A DNA stretch of 64,000 nucleotides, from positions 4,154,001 through 4,218,000 of the forward strand of contig NZ_CP159342.1 of NCBI RefSeq assembly GCF_040499845.1, given 5' to 3'. A program made the position numbers and the translations under genes. Below the pieces are notes generated by a model. That model had not been told where the DNA came from. It searched no databases and worked only from the letters and a program-made list of their open reading frames with translations. This document shows positions 17,453-30,557 of this stretch, piece after piece. Source of the stretch: Micromonospora sp. CCTCC AA 2012012. GTDB taxonomy: Bacteria > Actinomycetota > Actinomycetes > Mycobacteriales > Micromonosporaceae. Positions within the stretch are counted from its first letter, which is position 1; each line of letters opens with the position of its first letter.

Positions 17453-18133
17453 TCAGCCGTACACGCCCCGGGCCTGGTCGCGCACGATGCGGCCGCTCTC
17501 GATCTCGACGACGCGGCGGCGCATCTGGTTCACGATGTTGGAGTCGTGCGTGACCATCACGACGGTCGTGCCGGTCCGGTTGATCCGGTCGAGCAGGCGC
17601 ATGATCTCGATCGAGGTGTCCGGGTCCAGGTTTCCGGTGGGCTCGTCCGCCAGCAGGATCAGCGGACGGTTGACGAACGCCCGGGCCACGGCGACCCGCT
17701 GCTGCTCACCACCGGAGAGCTCGTGCGGGTAGCGGTGCTCCTTGCCACCGAGACCGACCAGCTCCAGCACCTCCGGCACGACCCGGCGGGCGACCGCCTT
17801 GGTCTTGCCGATCACCTCGAGTGCGAACGCCACGTTCTCGTAGGCGGTGCGGTTCGGCAGCAGCCGGAAGTCCTGGAACACGCAGCCGATGGAACGCCGG
17901 AAGTGGGGTCGCTTCCAGGACCTCATCGACGTGACGTCCTTGCTGTTCACGATGACCCGCCCCTTGTTGGGGGTGACCTCGTGCAGCAACAGCTTGATGA
18001 TCGTGGACTTGCCGGAGCCGGATGGACCGATGAAGAAGACGAACTCGCCCTTCTCGATCGAGACGGACACGTTGTCGAGCGAAGGCCGGGACGCCTTCGG
18101 GTACGTCTTCGTCACTTGCTCAAGCTGAATCAC
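17453..18133 (-). CDS. ftsE: Cell-division ATP-binding protein FtsE
   Basis: A 226-residue ABC ATPase that energises FtsX. Walker A is [11 protein letters not shown], the Q-loop CVFQDFRLL, the signature [14 protein letters not shown], Walker [11 protein letters not shown], and the H-loop MVTHDSN. I start at GTG 18133, which gives [11 protein letters not shown], the usual FtsE N-terminus; a longer reading to 18169 is not family-like. The ribosome-binding site is weak. It forms an operon with ftsX downstream. Confidence 0.94.
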   Translation of the reverse strand: MIQLEQVTKTYPKASRPSLDNVSVSIEKGEFVFFIGPSGSGKSTIIKLLLHEVTPNKGRVIVNSKDVTSMRSWKRPHFRRSIGCVFQDFRLLPNRTAYENVAFALEVIGKTKAVARRVVPEVLELVGLGGKEHRYPHELSGGEQQRVAVARAFVNRPLILLADEPTGNLDPDTSIEIMRLLDRINRTGTTVVMVTHDSNIVNQMRRRVVEIESGRIVRDQARGVYG

Positions 18134-18192
18134 GGGTCGAGAGTCTACGCGGTGTAACGGGAGAGCCAAGCCCCCCGCCCCCGTAGAGCGAG

Positions 18193-18236
18193 GCGCGTCA
18201 TCTATTTAGCGCCTGACGTGGAGATCGATGACGCGC
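18193..18236 (-). terminator. Possible hairpin after prfB
   Basis: A perfect 10-bp inverted repeat (18193-18202 with 18227-18236) with a 24-nt loop lies between the prfB stop and ftsE. The loop is long and AT-richer, so it may be a weak terminator or a regulatory structure. Confidence 0.4.
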
Positions 18237-18251
18237 TCCGCCCACACGTGA

Positions 18252-19373
18252 TCACGCAGCGTCGCCGGCCATCTGCTGCTGCTTGCGCCACCGGATGCCG
18301 GCCTCGATGAAACCGTCCAGGTCGCCGTCGAAGACCGCGGACGGATTGCCCGTCTCCTGCTCGGTACGCAGATCCTTCACCATCTGATACGGGTGCAGGA
18401 CGTACGAGCGCATCTGCTCGCCCCAGGAGCCTGACCCCTCGGACTTGAAGCCCTTCAGCTTCTCCTCCTCCTCCTGGCGCTTGCGCTCCAGCAGCCGGGC
18501 CTGGAGGACCCGCATCGCCGACGCCTTGTTCTGCAGCTGCGACTTCTCGTTCTGGCAGGTGACCACGATGCCGGTGGGGATGTGGGTCAGCCGGACCGCC
18601 GAGTCGGTGGTGTTGACGCTCTGCCCGCCCGGCCCGGAGGAGCGGTAGACGTCCACCCGCACCTCGTTCTCCGGGATGTCGATGTGGTCGGTCTGCTCGA
18701 CCACCGGCAGCACCTCGACCCCGGCGAAGCTGGTCTGCCGGCGGCCCTGGTTGTCGAACGGGCTGATCCGGACCAGCCGGTGGGTGCCCGACTCCACGCT
18801 CAGCGTGCCGAAGGCGTACGGCACCTTGACCGCGAAGGTGGCGGACTTCAGGCCGGCCTCCTCCGCGTACGAGGTCTCGTAGACCTCGGTCGGGTAGCCG
18901 TGCCGCTCCGCCCAGCGCAGGTACATCCGCAGCAGCATCTCGGCGAAGTCCGCCGCGTCCACGCCACCGGCCTGGGCCCGGATGGCGACCAGCGCCTCCC
19001 GGGAGTCGTACTCGCCGGAGAGCAGGGTGCGGACCTCCAGCTCCTGGACGGCCTTGGTCAGCCCGGTGATCTCCGACTCGACCTCGGTGAGCACCCCCGG
19101 GTCGGACTCGGCCTCGGCCAGCTCCAGCAGCACGCCGGCGTCGTCCAGCCGGGAGCGGAGGCTGCCGAGCTTGCTGATCTCGCCGTTGACGTACGACAGC
19201 TGCGAGGTCACCGCCTGCGCCTTGGCCTGGTCGTCCCAGAGATCCGGGGCGGAGGCCTCCTGCTCCAGTCGGGCCTTCTGCTCGCGCAGCTTGTCCAGGT
19301 CGAGCACGGCCTCGATGTTGCGCAGGGTGGCGTCGAGTTCCTTGAGCTGTTCGGCGTAATCGGCAGCGGTCAC
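18252..19373 (-). CDS. prfB: Peptide chain release factor 2
   Basis: A 373-residue RF2 that terminates translation at UGA and UAA. The peptidyl-hydrolysis GGQ is in [20 protein letters not shown]. Stop-codon recognition is by the SPF motif in [17 protein letters not shown]. An N-terminal helical hairpin contains [20 protein letters not shown]. The reading frame is continuous, so the programmed +1 frameshift that autoregulates prfB in E. coli is absent, as expected in actinobacteria. I use GTG 19373; a TTG three codons upstream is possible. It lies upstream of ftsE on the same strand, the order I recall around M. tuberculosis Rv3105c-Rv3102c. Confidence 0.94.
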   Translation of the reverse strand: MTAADYAEQLKELDATLRNIEAVLDLDKLREQKARLEQEASAPDLWDDQAKAQAVTSQLSYVNGEISKLGSLRSRLDDAGVLLELAEAESDPGVLTEVESEITGLTKAVQELEVRTLLSGEYDSREALVAIRAQAGGVDAADFAEMLLRMYLRWAERHGYPTEVYETSYAEEAGLKSATFAVKVPYAFGTLSVESGTHRLVRISPFDNQGRRQTSFAGVEVLPVVEQTDHIDIPENEVRVDVYRSSGPGGQSVNTTDSAVRLTHIPTGIVVTCQNEKSQLQNKASAMRVLQARLLERKRQEEEEKLKGFKSEGSGSWGEQMRSYVLHPYQMVKDLRTEQETGNPSAVFDGDLDGFIEAGIRWRKQQQMAGDAA

Positions 19374-19438
19374 GACAGACAAGGGTACTTGGCCCGGCGG
19401 AGTTCGTTCACCTCAGCCGCCCGACCCGCCGCAGGCGA

Positions 19439-19954
19439 TCAGCTGACCGGGGCGGTCTTGAGCCAGGACAGGGCGGCCCGGTGGTAGGCGACGGCGAACT
19501 CCAGGGCGGTGGCGTCGTACGCGTCGCCCTCCTTCTTGGCGTTCTTCACCTGCTCCCGCACCGCGGCCAGGGCCTCGGTGTGGTACTCGTTCGCCGAGGC
19601 GTACAGGTTCTTCAGCTGGCTCGCCGAGTGCAGGTTGCCGAAGGCGATCCGCAACGCGATCGGGTTGCGGATGGTGTCCCGGCCGGGGTTTTCGGCCAAC
19701 CAGCGGGTGAATGTCCGTTTCCCCGCCGCCGTCAGCGCGTACGGCTGACTCATCCGCGGCCCGGGCTTGCCCAGCCGCACCAGGCCCTTCTCCGCCAGCA
19801 CCGGAAGCTCGCGGTAGACCTGACTGCGCGTCATCGACCAGTACGGCGCCAGCCGCCGCTCAGCGGCGGCCATCAGCTGGCCGCCTGTCATCGGTCCGTC
19901 GTGCAGCAGGCCGAGCAGGGCCGCCGCCGTCGGGTTGACTCCGGATTCCGCCAT
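19439..19954 (-). CDS. PadR-family transcriptional regulator
   Basis: A 171-residue winged-helix regulator. The N-terminal domain has AALLGLLHDGPMTGGQL, YWSMTRSQVYRELPVLAEKG and the wing SQPYALTAAGKRTFTRWLAE. The C-terminal half is the Vir-like dimerisation helix pair (YASANEYHTEALAAVREQV). PadR proteins usually repress neighbouring efflux or stress genes, but no obvious target is adjacent; prfB and pruA flank it. The ATG at 19954 has GAGGG nearly abutting it. The ligand is unknown. Confidence 0.85.
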   Translation of the reverse strand: MAESGVNPTAAALLGLLHDGPMTGGQLMAAAERRLAPYWSMTRSQVYRELPVLAEKGLVRLGKPGPRMSQPYALTAAGKRTFTRWLAENPGRDTIRNPIALRIAFGNLHSASQLKNLYASANEYHTEALAAVREQVKNAKKEGDAYDATALEFAVAYHRAALSWLKTAPVS

Positions 19955-20083
19955 GCCCTCTAAGCTGCCACTTTGCCGACGCGGCGTCCAGGAAATGCCG
20001 TTTTCGACACCCAACGGGATTTCCTATGTGCACTGTCGGCCGGCGACAGTCCGTCGGGGACCGCCGCCCGGGCCGCTCACGCG

Positions 20084-20130
20084 GAGGGGCCCCTCGTCGA
20101 CAACCGTCTGTCAACAAGGGGCCCCTCGTC
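20084..20130. repeat. Twice-repeated palindromic element downstream of pruA
   Basis: The 14-bp unit AGGGGCCCCTCGTC occurs twice, at 20085-20098 and 20117-20130, 32 bp apart. Its first 10 bp are self-complementary, so the copies can fold singly or with each other. Lying 6 bp past the pruA stop, it probably serves as a terminator between pruA and the PadR gene. Confidence 0.6.
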
Positions 20131-20136
20131 ACACCC

Positions 20137-21765
<1,629 letters not shown>

Positions 21766-22223
21766 CACAGGCTCCTGTGCGATCTCGACAGCGGTGGCGA
21801 AACCGGACCCGCGGGGACCGACCGGACGGCCGGCCGCCGGACACCGCGCGGTGGACCGGTCGCGGCGGCGGGACCTGCGCCGATTCTTCCATGCGGCGGG
21901 CCCGTCCCCACCCGGCCCCGGCCGCCCCGCCCGGCGGGCGCGGCCCGACCGGCACGCACCGCCACACAACGGACCAACGGCCGCCGACCCTCCCGACCGA
22001 TGAACCCGCGCCCGACGCCGCCCGGCTCCTACGATCCGTAACCCGACGGCGTCTCCCCGGGGGCCGCCCGACGTCGGCGGGCGGCGTGGCCGGCACGATC
22101 GCGGGGGCGGGCGGAGGCGGCGGGCGGGGCGCGGGGCCGGGACCGGGCGGCGCGTACCCTGGATGGCCGGTGACCTGCCCGCCCCGCGCCGATGGGGTCG
22201 GTGCCCGCGTCGAAGGGGAGACG
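21766..22223. other. 458-bp divergent intergenic region
   Basis: No supportable gene. It contains the pruA ribosome-binding site at its left end and must carry promoters for pruA and for the membrane protein at 22224. The sequence is mostly C/G homopolymer-like; TACGAT (22030-22035) and TACCCT (22154-22159) could be -10 elements on the plus strand, but neither has a matching -35. Confidence 0.5.
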
Positions 22224-23243
22224 ATGAGCAACCAGCCCGGCAGCTCCACGGCTGCGGAGCCGGACCAGCCCGAGGTCGAGCCGGCCGAGCGGGCCGCACC
22301 GGCGGTCGAGGGCACCGGGGCGACCGGGTACGCGCCCGGAGCCGCACTGCTCGCGCTGCTCTCCGTCGGCTGGCTCGCCGCGATGCTCTGGTCGACCCGG
22401 GCCGCCATCTCCTCGGCCGCCGCCGGGGTCACCGCGATCAGCCTCTCCGCGTACGCGCTGCCCGGCGTCATCTCCGCCGCGCTCGTCACCGGCGCCGCCG
22501 TCGCCCTGGCCGTCACCAACCTGCTCGCCCGGCGCAGCGACCGGACCACCCTGCGCTTCCTCGCCGCCGTCGGCGCCGGCCTGCTGGTCGGCCTGGCCAC
22601 GGCGGTCGCCATAAACCTGACGTACGCGGACAACGCGACCACCAACACCATCGCCGGTACGACGGCCGCCGCCGCGATCATCGGTGGCGCGGTGGCCGGG
22701 GCGCGCTCCGGCCGGGTGGTCGGTGCGATCGCCGCCGCCGCCCTGGCCACACTGGTCTTCGTGGTGGCGTTCAGCCGGGCCCGGGACCCGCTCTCGGACC
22801 TGTTCGGCGCGGGCGACAGCCAGGAGTCGGTGCTCACCGCCGCGAAGTGGGTCTCCCGGACCGAGTCGCTGCTCGCCGGGCTGATCGCCGGGCTGGTCGC
22901 CTTCGGCTACCTGACCTGGGCCCGCCGCCGGGCCGCCCGCCGGGACCCGGCCACCCCGGCGCTGCGCTGGCCGGCGTACCTGCTGGCGGGGGCGGGACCG
23001 GGGCTGCTCCTGCTGCTCACCGAGGTGATCATCCGGGTCGGCGGGCGCGGCCTGCTGGACCTGGCCGCCGCGCTGAGCGACGCGGACGCGGTCGCGCAGA
23101 CCTCGCTGGGCACCTCGCGGGTGGACAACGGCATCTGGGTGCTCTTCGTCGGCGCGCTCACCACCCTGATCGCCTTCGGCCGGACGCTGGGCCCACGCGT
23201 CGAGGACGACCCGGAGCCGGTCGAGGAGACCGACGCCCGCTGA
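22224..23243 (+). CDS. Polytopic membrane protein, unknown function
   Basis: A 339-residue protein with an acidic 35-residue N-terminal tail, then about eight hydrophobic helices, and an acidic C-terminal tail (PRVEDDPEPVEE). Helices include ALLALLSVGWLAAMLWST, TTAAAAIIGGAVAGARSG and WPAYLLAGAGPGLLLLL. Ala/Val-rich composition and NLTYADNAT resemble conserved actinobacterial membrane proteins without assigned function. GGGGAG upstream supports ATG 22224. It converges on the DUF6912-like gene. I do not recognise a transporter motif. Confidence 0.75.
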   Translation: MSNQPGSSTAAEPDQPEVEPAERAAPAVEGTGATGYAPGAALLALLSVGWLAAMLWSTRAAISSAAAGVTAISLSAYALPGVISAALVTGAAVALAVTNLLARRSDRTTLRFLAAVGAGLLVGLATAVAINLTYADNATTNTIAGTTAAAAIIGGAVAGARSGRVVGAIAAAALATLVFVVAFSRARDPLSDLFGAGDSQESVLTAAKWVSRTESLLAGLIAGLVAFGYLTWARRRAARRDPATPALRWPAYLLAGAGPGLLLLLTEVIIRVGGRGLLDLAAALSDADAVAQTSLGTSRVDNGIWVLFVGALTTLIAFGRTLGPRVEDDPEPVEETDAR

Positions 23244-23271
23244 CCCGCCGGTCCCCCAGCCGGTGCCGGGG

Positions 23272-23781
23272 TCAGGAAGCCTGACGCAGCAGCAGGTCCA
23301 GCTCGGAGGGGTCGTACCACTCCAACTCGTGGTCCTCGGCGCCGTCGACGGTGAACTGGGCGTCCGGGTCACCGGCCTGCGCCTCGACGACCACCTCGAC
23401 GGCGGCCGTCACCTCGTCGACCGCCTCCGCCCCGTCGACGTGGATCGCGGCGACCGCGCGTACCGGCACCGACTCGGTGAGCCGGACCAGGCTCGACCCC
23501 AGCTCCCCGTCCACCCGCCCGACCGCCGTGGCCGGCAGGTCCACCGAGACCACCACCCGACGCCTCGGCGCGGACGGATCGGCCCGGAGCAGCAGCAGGG
23601 CGTCCTGGGCCGCCCGGGTGAAGGCGACGTACTCCAGCTCCTCCTCGTCGCCCTCGGCGTACCACTCGCGCAGGCTCGGGGTGACCGCGTGCGCCTCGGC
23701 GGCGGTCAGCCCCTGCTCGCGCAGCCGCGCCAGCATCGGGACGGTCGCCGGCACGTACACCCGGACAAGCTCGTCGGTCAC
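23272..23781 (-). CDS. Conserved actinobacterial protein (DUF6912-like)
   Basis: A 169-residue soluble protein beginning [20 protein letters not shown], followed by [23 protein letters not shown] Val-rich second half ([29 protein letters not shown]) alternates short strands, and the end is [12 protein letters not shown]. This pattern matches what I remember as DUF6912, found only in actinobacteria; no function is known. GGGGGAG lies about 8 nt before the GTG. It is divergent from the small DNA-binding protein at 23988. Confidence 0.72.
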   Translation of the reverse strand: MTDELVRVYVPATVPMLARLREQGLTAAEAHAVTPSLREWYAEGDEEELEYVAFTRAAQDALLLLRADPSAPRRRVVVSVDLPATAVGRVDGELGSSLVRLTESVPVRAVAAIHVDGAEAVDEVTAAVEVVVEAQAGDPDAQFTVDGAEDHELEWYDPSELDLLLRQAS

Positions 23782-23948
23782 CGGTGTCTCCCCCGCTCAG
23801 GCCCGGACCGGCCGACCGCCGGTCCCGGGCGCCGATCATGCCGTACGCCGAGACCGTCATACACCTCGCACCGGCTCCGCCGGAAGTTCCGCCCCGGTGT
23901 GTCCCCGCCCCGGTGGCCCGGCAGTGCTGGGCGCTGTCGGCTTCCGAT

Positions 23949-23975
23949 GGCAAACTGAGGCAAACGACGTCAACC
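23949..23975 (+). promoter_or_regulatory. Direct repeats with 10-bp phase, candidate operator
   Basis: GGCAAAC occurs at 23949 and again at 23959, with a degenerate third copy GTCAACC at 23969, each exactly 10 bp apart. The array ends 12 bp before the start of the HTH gene at 23988. A second array with the same motif and phase lies before the next gene. One-turn spacing on one face of the helix is what a head-to-tail binding protein such as BldC uses. Confidence 0.55.
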
Positions 23976-23987
23976 CCGGGAGTTCGC

Positions 23988-24215
23988 GTGGAACCCAGGT
24001 TCCTGCTCCTGTCCGACGTGGCCGCCGAGCTGAACGTGTCGGATTCGCAGGTCTACCACATGGTGCGCAGCGGTGAGCTGCCCGCCATCAAGATCGGCGG
24101 CCGGGGTCAGTGGCGCGTCGAGCGCGCCCGGCTGGAGGAGTACATCCAGCAGAAGTATGCGGAGACCGCCGAGTGGGTGCGGGGCAACCCGCTCTCCGAC
24201 CGCGACACCGAGTGA
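23988..24215 (+). CDS. Small BldC/MerR-like helix-turn-helix DNA-binding protein
   Basis: A 75-residue protein that is almost entirely one winged-HTH domain (HTH_17/excisionase type): LLLSDVAAELNVSDSQVYHM forms the helix-turn-helix, GELPAIKIGGRGQWRVER the wing, and ARLEEYIQQKYAETAEW the last helix. Size and fold resemble BldC (68 residues), a developmental regulator that binds direct repeats co-operatively, but the sequence is a separate conserved actinobacterial group. GGGAG precedes GTG 23988. The repeat arrays directly upstream and downstream of the gene suggest autoregulation and control of the Rv3235-family gene. Confidence 0.82.
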   Translation: MEPRFLLLSDVAAELNVSDSQVYHMVRSGELPAIKIGGRGQWRVERARLEEYIQQKYAETAEWVRGNPLSDRDTE

Positions 24216-24279
24216 CCACCTGAACCCGGTACGCCATTGACGACCGGCACTGCGATACCCGAAACTTGGAATCAGTCGG

Positions 24280-24297
24280 AGGCAAACGAAGGCAAAC
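24280..24297 (+). promoter_or_regulatory. Second GGCAAACG direct-repeat array, candidate operator
   Basis: GGCAAACG at 24280-24287 and 24290-24297, again with a 10-bp period, lies in the 102-bp gap between the HTH gene and the Rv3235-family gene. The motif and phase match the array at 23949. The run AGGAACAGGGG just after it may include the ribosome-binding site of the downstream gene. Confidence 0.55.
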
Positions 24298-24317
24298 GCA
24301 AGGAACAGGGGTTGAGG

Positions 24318-24965
24318 ATGGTCGACACCCGCCGCCCGCCGGCACCGCGTCCCCCGGTCCGGCTGCGCCCCGCACCCCCGATCGACCCGCCCTTCGTGGA
24401 CGAGGACGACGCCTGGTTCCGGCCGAACGCCGACCAGCTCACCCTCGACCTGTTCGACCCGCGCCGGCGCGACCCCGGTCGACCGGTCGGACGCGATCCC
24501 GGCCGCCCCGCCTGGCACGAGTCCCTCCGCTCCGCCGGGCGTCACCCGGAACTCCGGCCGACCCCCGCCGGGCCGGGCCGACACCCGGCCGCCACCCCAC
24601 CACCGGCCGCCCGGGCCACCGCCACCCCGGAGGCGGCCCGGGCCGCCCACCGCTTCACCCGCACCTGCCTGGAGATCCTCAACGGTTACCGGCCGCCGGG
24701 GCAGCTCCGGCCGCTCACCGATCCGGGCAACGTGACCGAGGTGGCCGCCGAACTGGCCCGTGCCGCCCGCCGCGTCGGCCCGGTACGCCGCCGCGCCACC
24801 CGCCCCAGCGTGCAACTGCGCCGGCTGCGGGTCTGCGAACCCCGTACCGGGGCGGTGGAAGCCGCCGTCGTGCTCAGCGCCACCGGCGGTGGCACCTGGG
24901 CGATGGCCCTGCGGCTCGAACACCGGCGGGGCAGCTGGCTCTGCACCACCCTCCAGGTCCTCTGA
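24318..24965 (+). CDS. Rv3235-family protein
   Basis: A 215-residue protein with a Pro/Arg-rich disordered N-terminal 110 residues and a compact C-terminal domain (AAHRFTRTCLEILNGYRPPG, then PSVQLRRLRVCEPRTGAVEA, and WAMALRLEHRRGSWLCTTLQ). This C-terminal pattern is the actinobacterial Rv3235 family, regularly found near secA. The fold resembles NTF2-like or SecA-associated domains, but this is not established. ATG 24318 is preceded by AGG-rich sequence. It converges on secA. Its role is unknown; the shared upstream repeat suggests co-regulation with the small HTH protein. Confidence 0.72.
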   Translation: MVDTRRPPAPRPPVRLRPAPPIDPPFVDEDDAWFRPNADQLTLDLFDPRRRDPGRPVGRDPGRPAWHESLRSAGRHPELRPTPAGPGRHPAATPPPAARATATPEAARAAHRFTRTCLEILNGYRPPGQLRPLTDPGNVTEVAAELARAARRVGPVRRRATRPSVQLRRLRVCEPRTGAVEAAVVLSATGGGTWAMALRLEHRRGSWLCTTLQVL

Positions 24966-25106
24966 ACCCGCCCACCGGCCGGCACCCCGTCGGCGCGACC
25001 CGGCGACTCCGACCCGCCGCCATGTCGGCGACCTGGCCAGCTCCAGGTCGCTGCCCGGCCGCGACGTCGGCGGCGTGGGGTCGGGTCCACGGGCCACGGG
25101 AACGCG

Positions 25107-25138
25107 GACGGGCCCCGGCCGGGTGGCCGGGGCCCGTC
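25107..25138. terminator. Hairpin terminator of secA
   Basis: A perfect 14-bp stem (25107-25120 with 25125-25138) with loop GGGT sits 20 bp past the secA stop, and would also stop transcription from the convergent Rv3235-family gene. Confidence 0.75.
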
Positions 25139-25158
25139 GCGTACGCGGGTGGTGTCGG

Positions 25159-28080
<2,922 letters not shown>

Positions 28081-28240
28081 GGATCAACGCTCCCCTAGAC
28101 AGTCTCGAACCATCGTAGGCGCTCCGATGCGGCGATGGTCACTGGTGGCGGCGGTCCGGGGCAGCGAAACCGACATAACTCGCGAGCCACGCGCCGGCCG
28201 GCGGTTATCCGGTTACGCCGTCCGCGAACGATCCGGCACG

Positions 28241-29407
28241 ATGGCTCAGGTGGAGCCTGTGGAGATCATCGAGGACGGCCTGCTGCTGCGACCCTGGCGG
28301 GCGGAGGACGCCGACGCGGTGCACCGTGCCTGCCAGGATCCGGACATCCAGCGTTGGACCACCGTACCCCGCCCGTACCTGCCGGAACACGCCCTCGGGT
28401 TCGTCACCGAGATCAGCGGGCGGGCCTGGGACGAGGGCACCGGGGCGCTCTTCGCGGTCTGCGACGCGGCGAGCGGTGAGCTGCTCGCCTCCTGCGGCCT
28501 GGTCTCCGTCGACCGGGGCCTGGACTCCGCCGAGATCGGCTACTGGACCGCCCCCTGGGCGCGCGGCCGGGGCGTCGCCGTCCGGGCCACCCGGGCGGTC
28601 GCCCGGTGGGCCTTCGCGGCGCTGAAGCTGCGCCGGCTGGTCTGGCAGGCGGAGCTGGGCAACCACGCCTCCCGCCTGGTGGCGCTCCGGGCCGGCTTCC
28701 GGGTCGAGGGGGAACTCCGCCTGGCGCACCCGCCCGCCGACGGACGCCCCGAGGCCTGGATCGGCTCCCTCCTGCCGGACGAGCTGGCCGCCCCGGGCGC
28801 ACCCACCCCGGCCGGCCCGGACACCCTCGCCGCCCGCCGGGCCGCCGTCTTCGGCCGTCCGCAGCCCGTCCTCTTCGCCACCGTCGGCGCCACCGAGCTG
28901 CGGCTGCGCCCGATGGAGGAGGGGGACCTCGACGGGATCGTGACGACCTGCCGGGACGAGACCACCCTGCGCTGGACCACCGTGCCGCACCCGTACCAGC
29001 GGTCGCACGCGGAGGGTTTCCGGCGGGACGTCGCCGAGCCGGCCTGGACCCGGGGCACCGGGGCGTACTTCGCCGTCGCCGACCCGGCCGACGACTACGT
29101 CGGCTCGATCGACCTGCGGCTCTCCCCCGCCGACCCGCTCCAGGGCTCGGTCGGCTTCATGACCGCCCCGCACGCCCGCGGCCGGGGCTACATGCCGGCC
29201 GCACTCGCGGCGCTCACCGCGTGGGGCTTCACCACCCTGGGCCTGGCCCGGATCGAGTGGCGGGCGCTGGTCGGCAACACCGCGTCGCGGCGGGTCGCCG
29301 AGAAGGCCGGCTTCTCCTTCGAGGGCACCGCACGGAACGGCCTGCCCACGCGGGACGGTCGGGGCGACGGCTGGGTGGCCGCGCTGGTCGCCGGGGACCT
29401 GGCATGA
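28241..29407 (+). CDS. Protein with two tandem GNAT acetyltransferase domains
   Basis: A 388-residue protein made of two RimJ/RimL-type GNAT domains. The first (about 8-180) has EDGLLLRPWRAEDADAVHRA and IGYWTAPWARGRGVAVRA; the second (about 215-385) has ELRLRPMEEGDLDGIV and VGFMTAPHARGRGYMPAALA. The R-G-R-G acetyl-CoA loop is present in both, so both halves may be active. Substrates are usually N-termini of ribosomal proteins, antibiotics or small amines; unknown here. It overlaps the next GNAT gene by four bases (ATGA), indicating translational coupling. Confidence 0.87.
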   Translation: MAQVEPVEIIEDGLLLRPWRAEDADAVHRACQDPDIQRWTTVPRPYLPEHALGFVTEISGRAWDEGTGALFAVCDAASGELLASCGLVSVDRGLDSAEIGYWTAPWARGRGVAVRATRAVARWAFAALKLRRLVWQAELGNHASRLVALRAGFRVEGELRLAHPPADGRPEAWIGSLLPDELAAPGAPTPAGPDTLAARRAAVFGRPQPVLFATVGATELRLRPMEEGDLDGIVTTCRDETTLRWTTVPHPYQRSHAEGFRRDVAEPAWTRGTGAYFAVADPADDYVGSIDLRLSPADPLQGSVGFMTAPHARGRGYMPAALAALTAWGFTTLGLARIEWRALVGNTASRRVAEKAGFSFEGTARNGLPTRDGRGDGWVAALVAGDLA

Positions 29408-30516
29408 CACCGGAGACCGTCGAGGCGTACGGGGTGCGGCTGCGGCCGTTCCGCACCGACGACGCCGCCGACGTGGTGGCGGGCTGCGCCGACCCGGCCA
29501 CCCGGCGGTTCATCCCGGCGATGCCGCACCCGTACACCGAACAGAGCGCGCTCTGGTGGATCACCGAGGGCGCGCCGGCGGCCTGGAGCGCCGGTGGCGC
29601 CGCGTACGCGATCGCCGATCCCGGCACCGACCGGCTGCTCGGCGGCGTCGGACTGACGCTGGTCAGCGCGGCGCGCGGCCACTGGGAGATCGGCTACTGG
29701 GTGACGCCCGCGGCGCGCGGCCGGGGCGTCGCCACGGCCGCCGCGCGGGCGCTCACCGACGCCGCCTTCGCCGCCGGGGCCGGCCGGCTGGAGCTGCTCA
29801 CCCTGCCGGAGAACGGCGCCAGCCAGCGGGTCGCCCTGGCGGGCGGCTTCCGGTACGAGGGCGACCGGCGCTCGGCCAGCGCCCCGCAGAACGGCGTGCG
29901 GCACGACATGACCGTCTGGGTACGCCTCGCCGACGACCCGCCCGGCCCGGTGGCCCGGCTCCTGCCCGACCTGCCCGCCGGCCGGCTCACCGACGGCGTG
30001 GTGACCCTGCGGCGGCTCGCCCCCGGCGACGCGGACGGCATGCACCGGCTGCACACCCTGCCGGAGGTGGTGGCGAACCGGGTGCCACCGGTCCCGCCGC
30101 GCCGGGCGACCATCGACCGGCGCTGCGACCGGGCGGAGAGTCACTGGCTGGTCGGCCGCTCCGCGGACCTCGCCGTGCTGGACGCGACGACCGGCGCGCT
30201 GGTCGGCGGCTGCGCCCTGGTCTACGACGAGCCCTCCACCGGCCAGGCCATGCTCGGCTACAGCCTGCTGCCCGAGGCACGCGGGCGGGGACTGGCCACC
30301 CGCGCCGTGCAGCTCCTCACCGGCTGGGCGTTCGACATCGGACTGGCCCGGCTCTGGGCCGGCACCCGGCAGGAGAACGTCGCCTCGGGGCGGGTGCTGG
30401 AGAAGGTCGGCTTCCGGCGGGAGGGGCTGCTGCGCGGCCGGCTCCCCGGCCGGGACGGCACCCGGGTCGACGCGGTGCTCTACGGCCTGCTCGCCACGGA
30501 CCGCCCGACGCGGTGA
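29404..30516 (+). CDS. Second double-GNAT acetyltransferase
   Basis: A 370-residue protein with two GNAT domains: the first with VRLRPFRTDDAADVVAGC and IGYWVTPAARGRGVATAAA, the second with VTLRRLAPGDADGMHRLH and LGYSLLPEARGRGLATRAV, each with a full acetyl-CoA loop. It is coupled to the preceding double-GNAT gene by an ATGA overlap, so four GNAT domains are made from one message. The two genes are probably duplicates of one ancestral double-domain gene that diverged strongly. No resistance or modification cluster is adjacent. Confidence 0.87.
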   Translation: MTPETVEAYGVRLRPFRTDDAADVVAGCADPATRRFIPAMPHPYTEQSALWWITEGAPAAWSAGGAAYAIADPGTDRLLGGVGLTLVSAARGHWEIGYWVTPAARGRGVATAAARALTDAAFAAGAGRLELLTLPENGASQRVALAGGFRYEGDRRSASAPQNGVRHDMTVWVRLADDPPGPVARLLPDLPAGRLTDGVVTLRRLAPGDADGMHRLHTLPEVVANRVPPVPPRRATIDRRCDRAESHWLVGRSADLAVLDATTGALVGGCALVYDEPSTGQAMLGYSLLPEARGRGLATRAVQLLTGWAFDIGLARLWAGTRQENVASGRVLEKVGFRREGLLRGRLPGRDGTRVDAVLYGLLATDRPTR

Positions 30517-30517
30517 C

Positions 30518-30546
30518 GGGCCGGGGCGGCTGCGCCGCCCCGGCCC
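30518..30546. terminator. Bidirectional terminator between GNAT genes and hpf
   Basis: A perfect 13-bp GC stem (30518-30530 with 30534-30546) and a 3-nt loop lie between the convergent stop codons. Confidence 0.75.
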
Positions 30547-30557
30547 CGCGCCACCCG

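Noticed and set aside
18252..19373. Programmed frameshift in prfB
   Set aside because: The reading frame is continuous and no in-frame early TGA or CTT-TGA slip site occurs.
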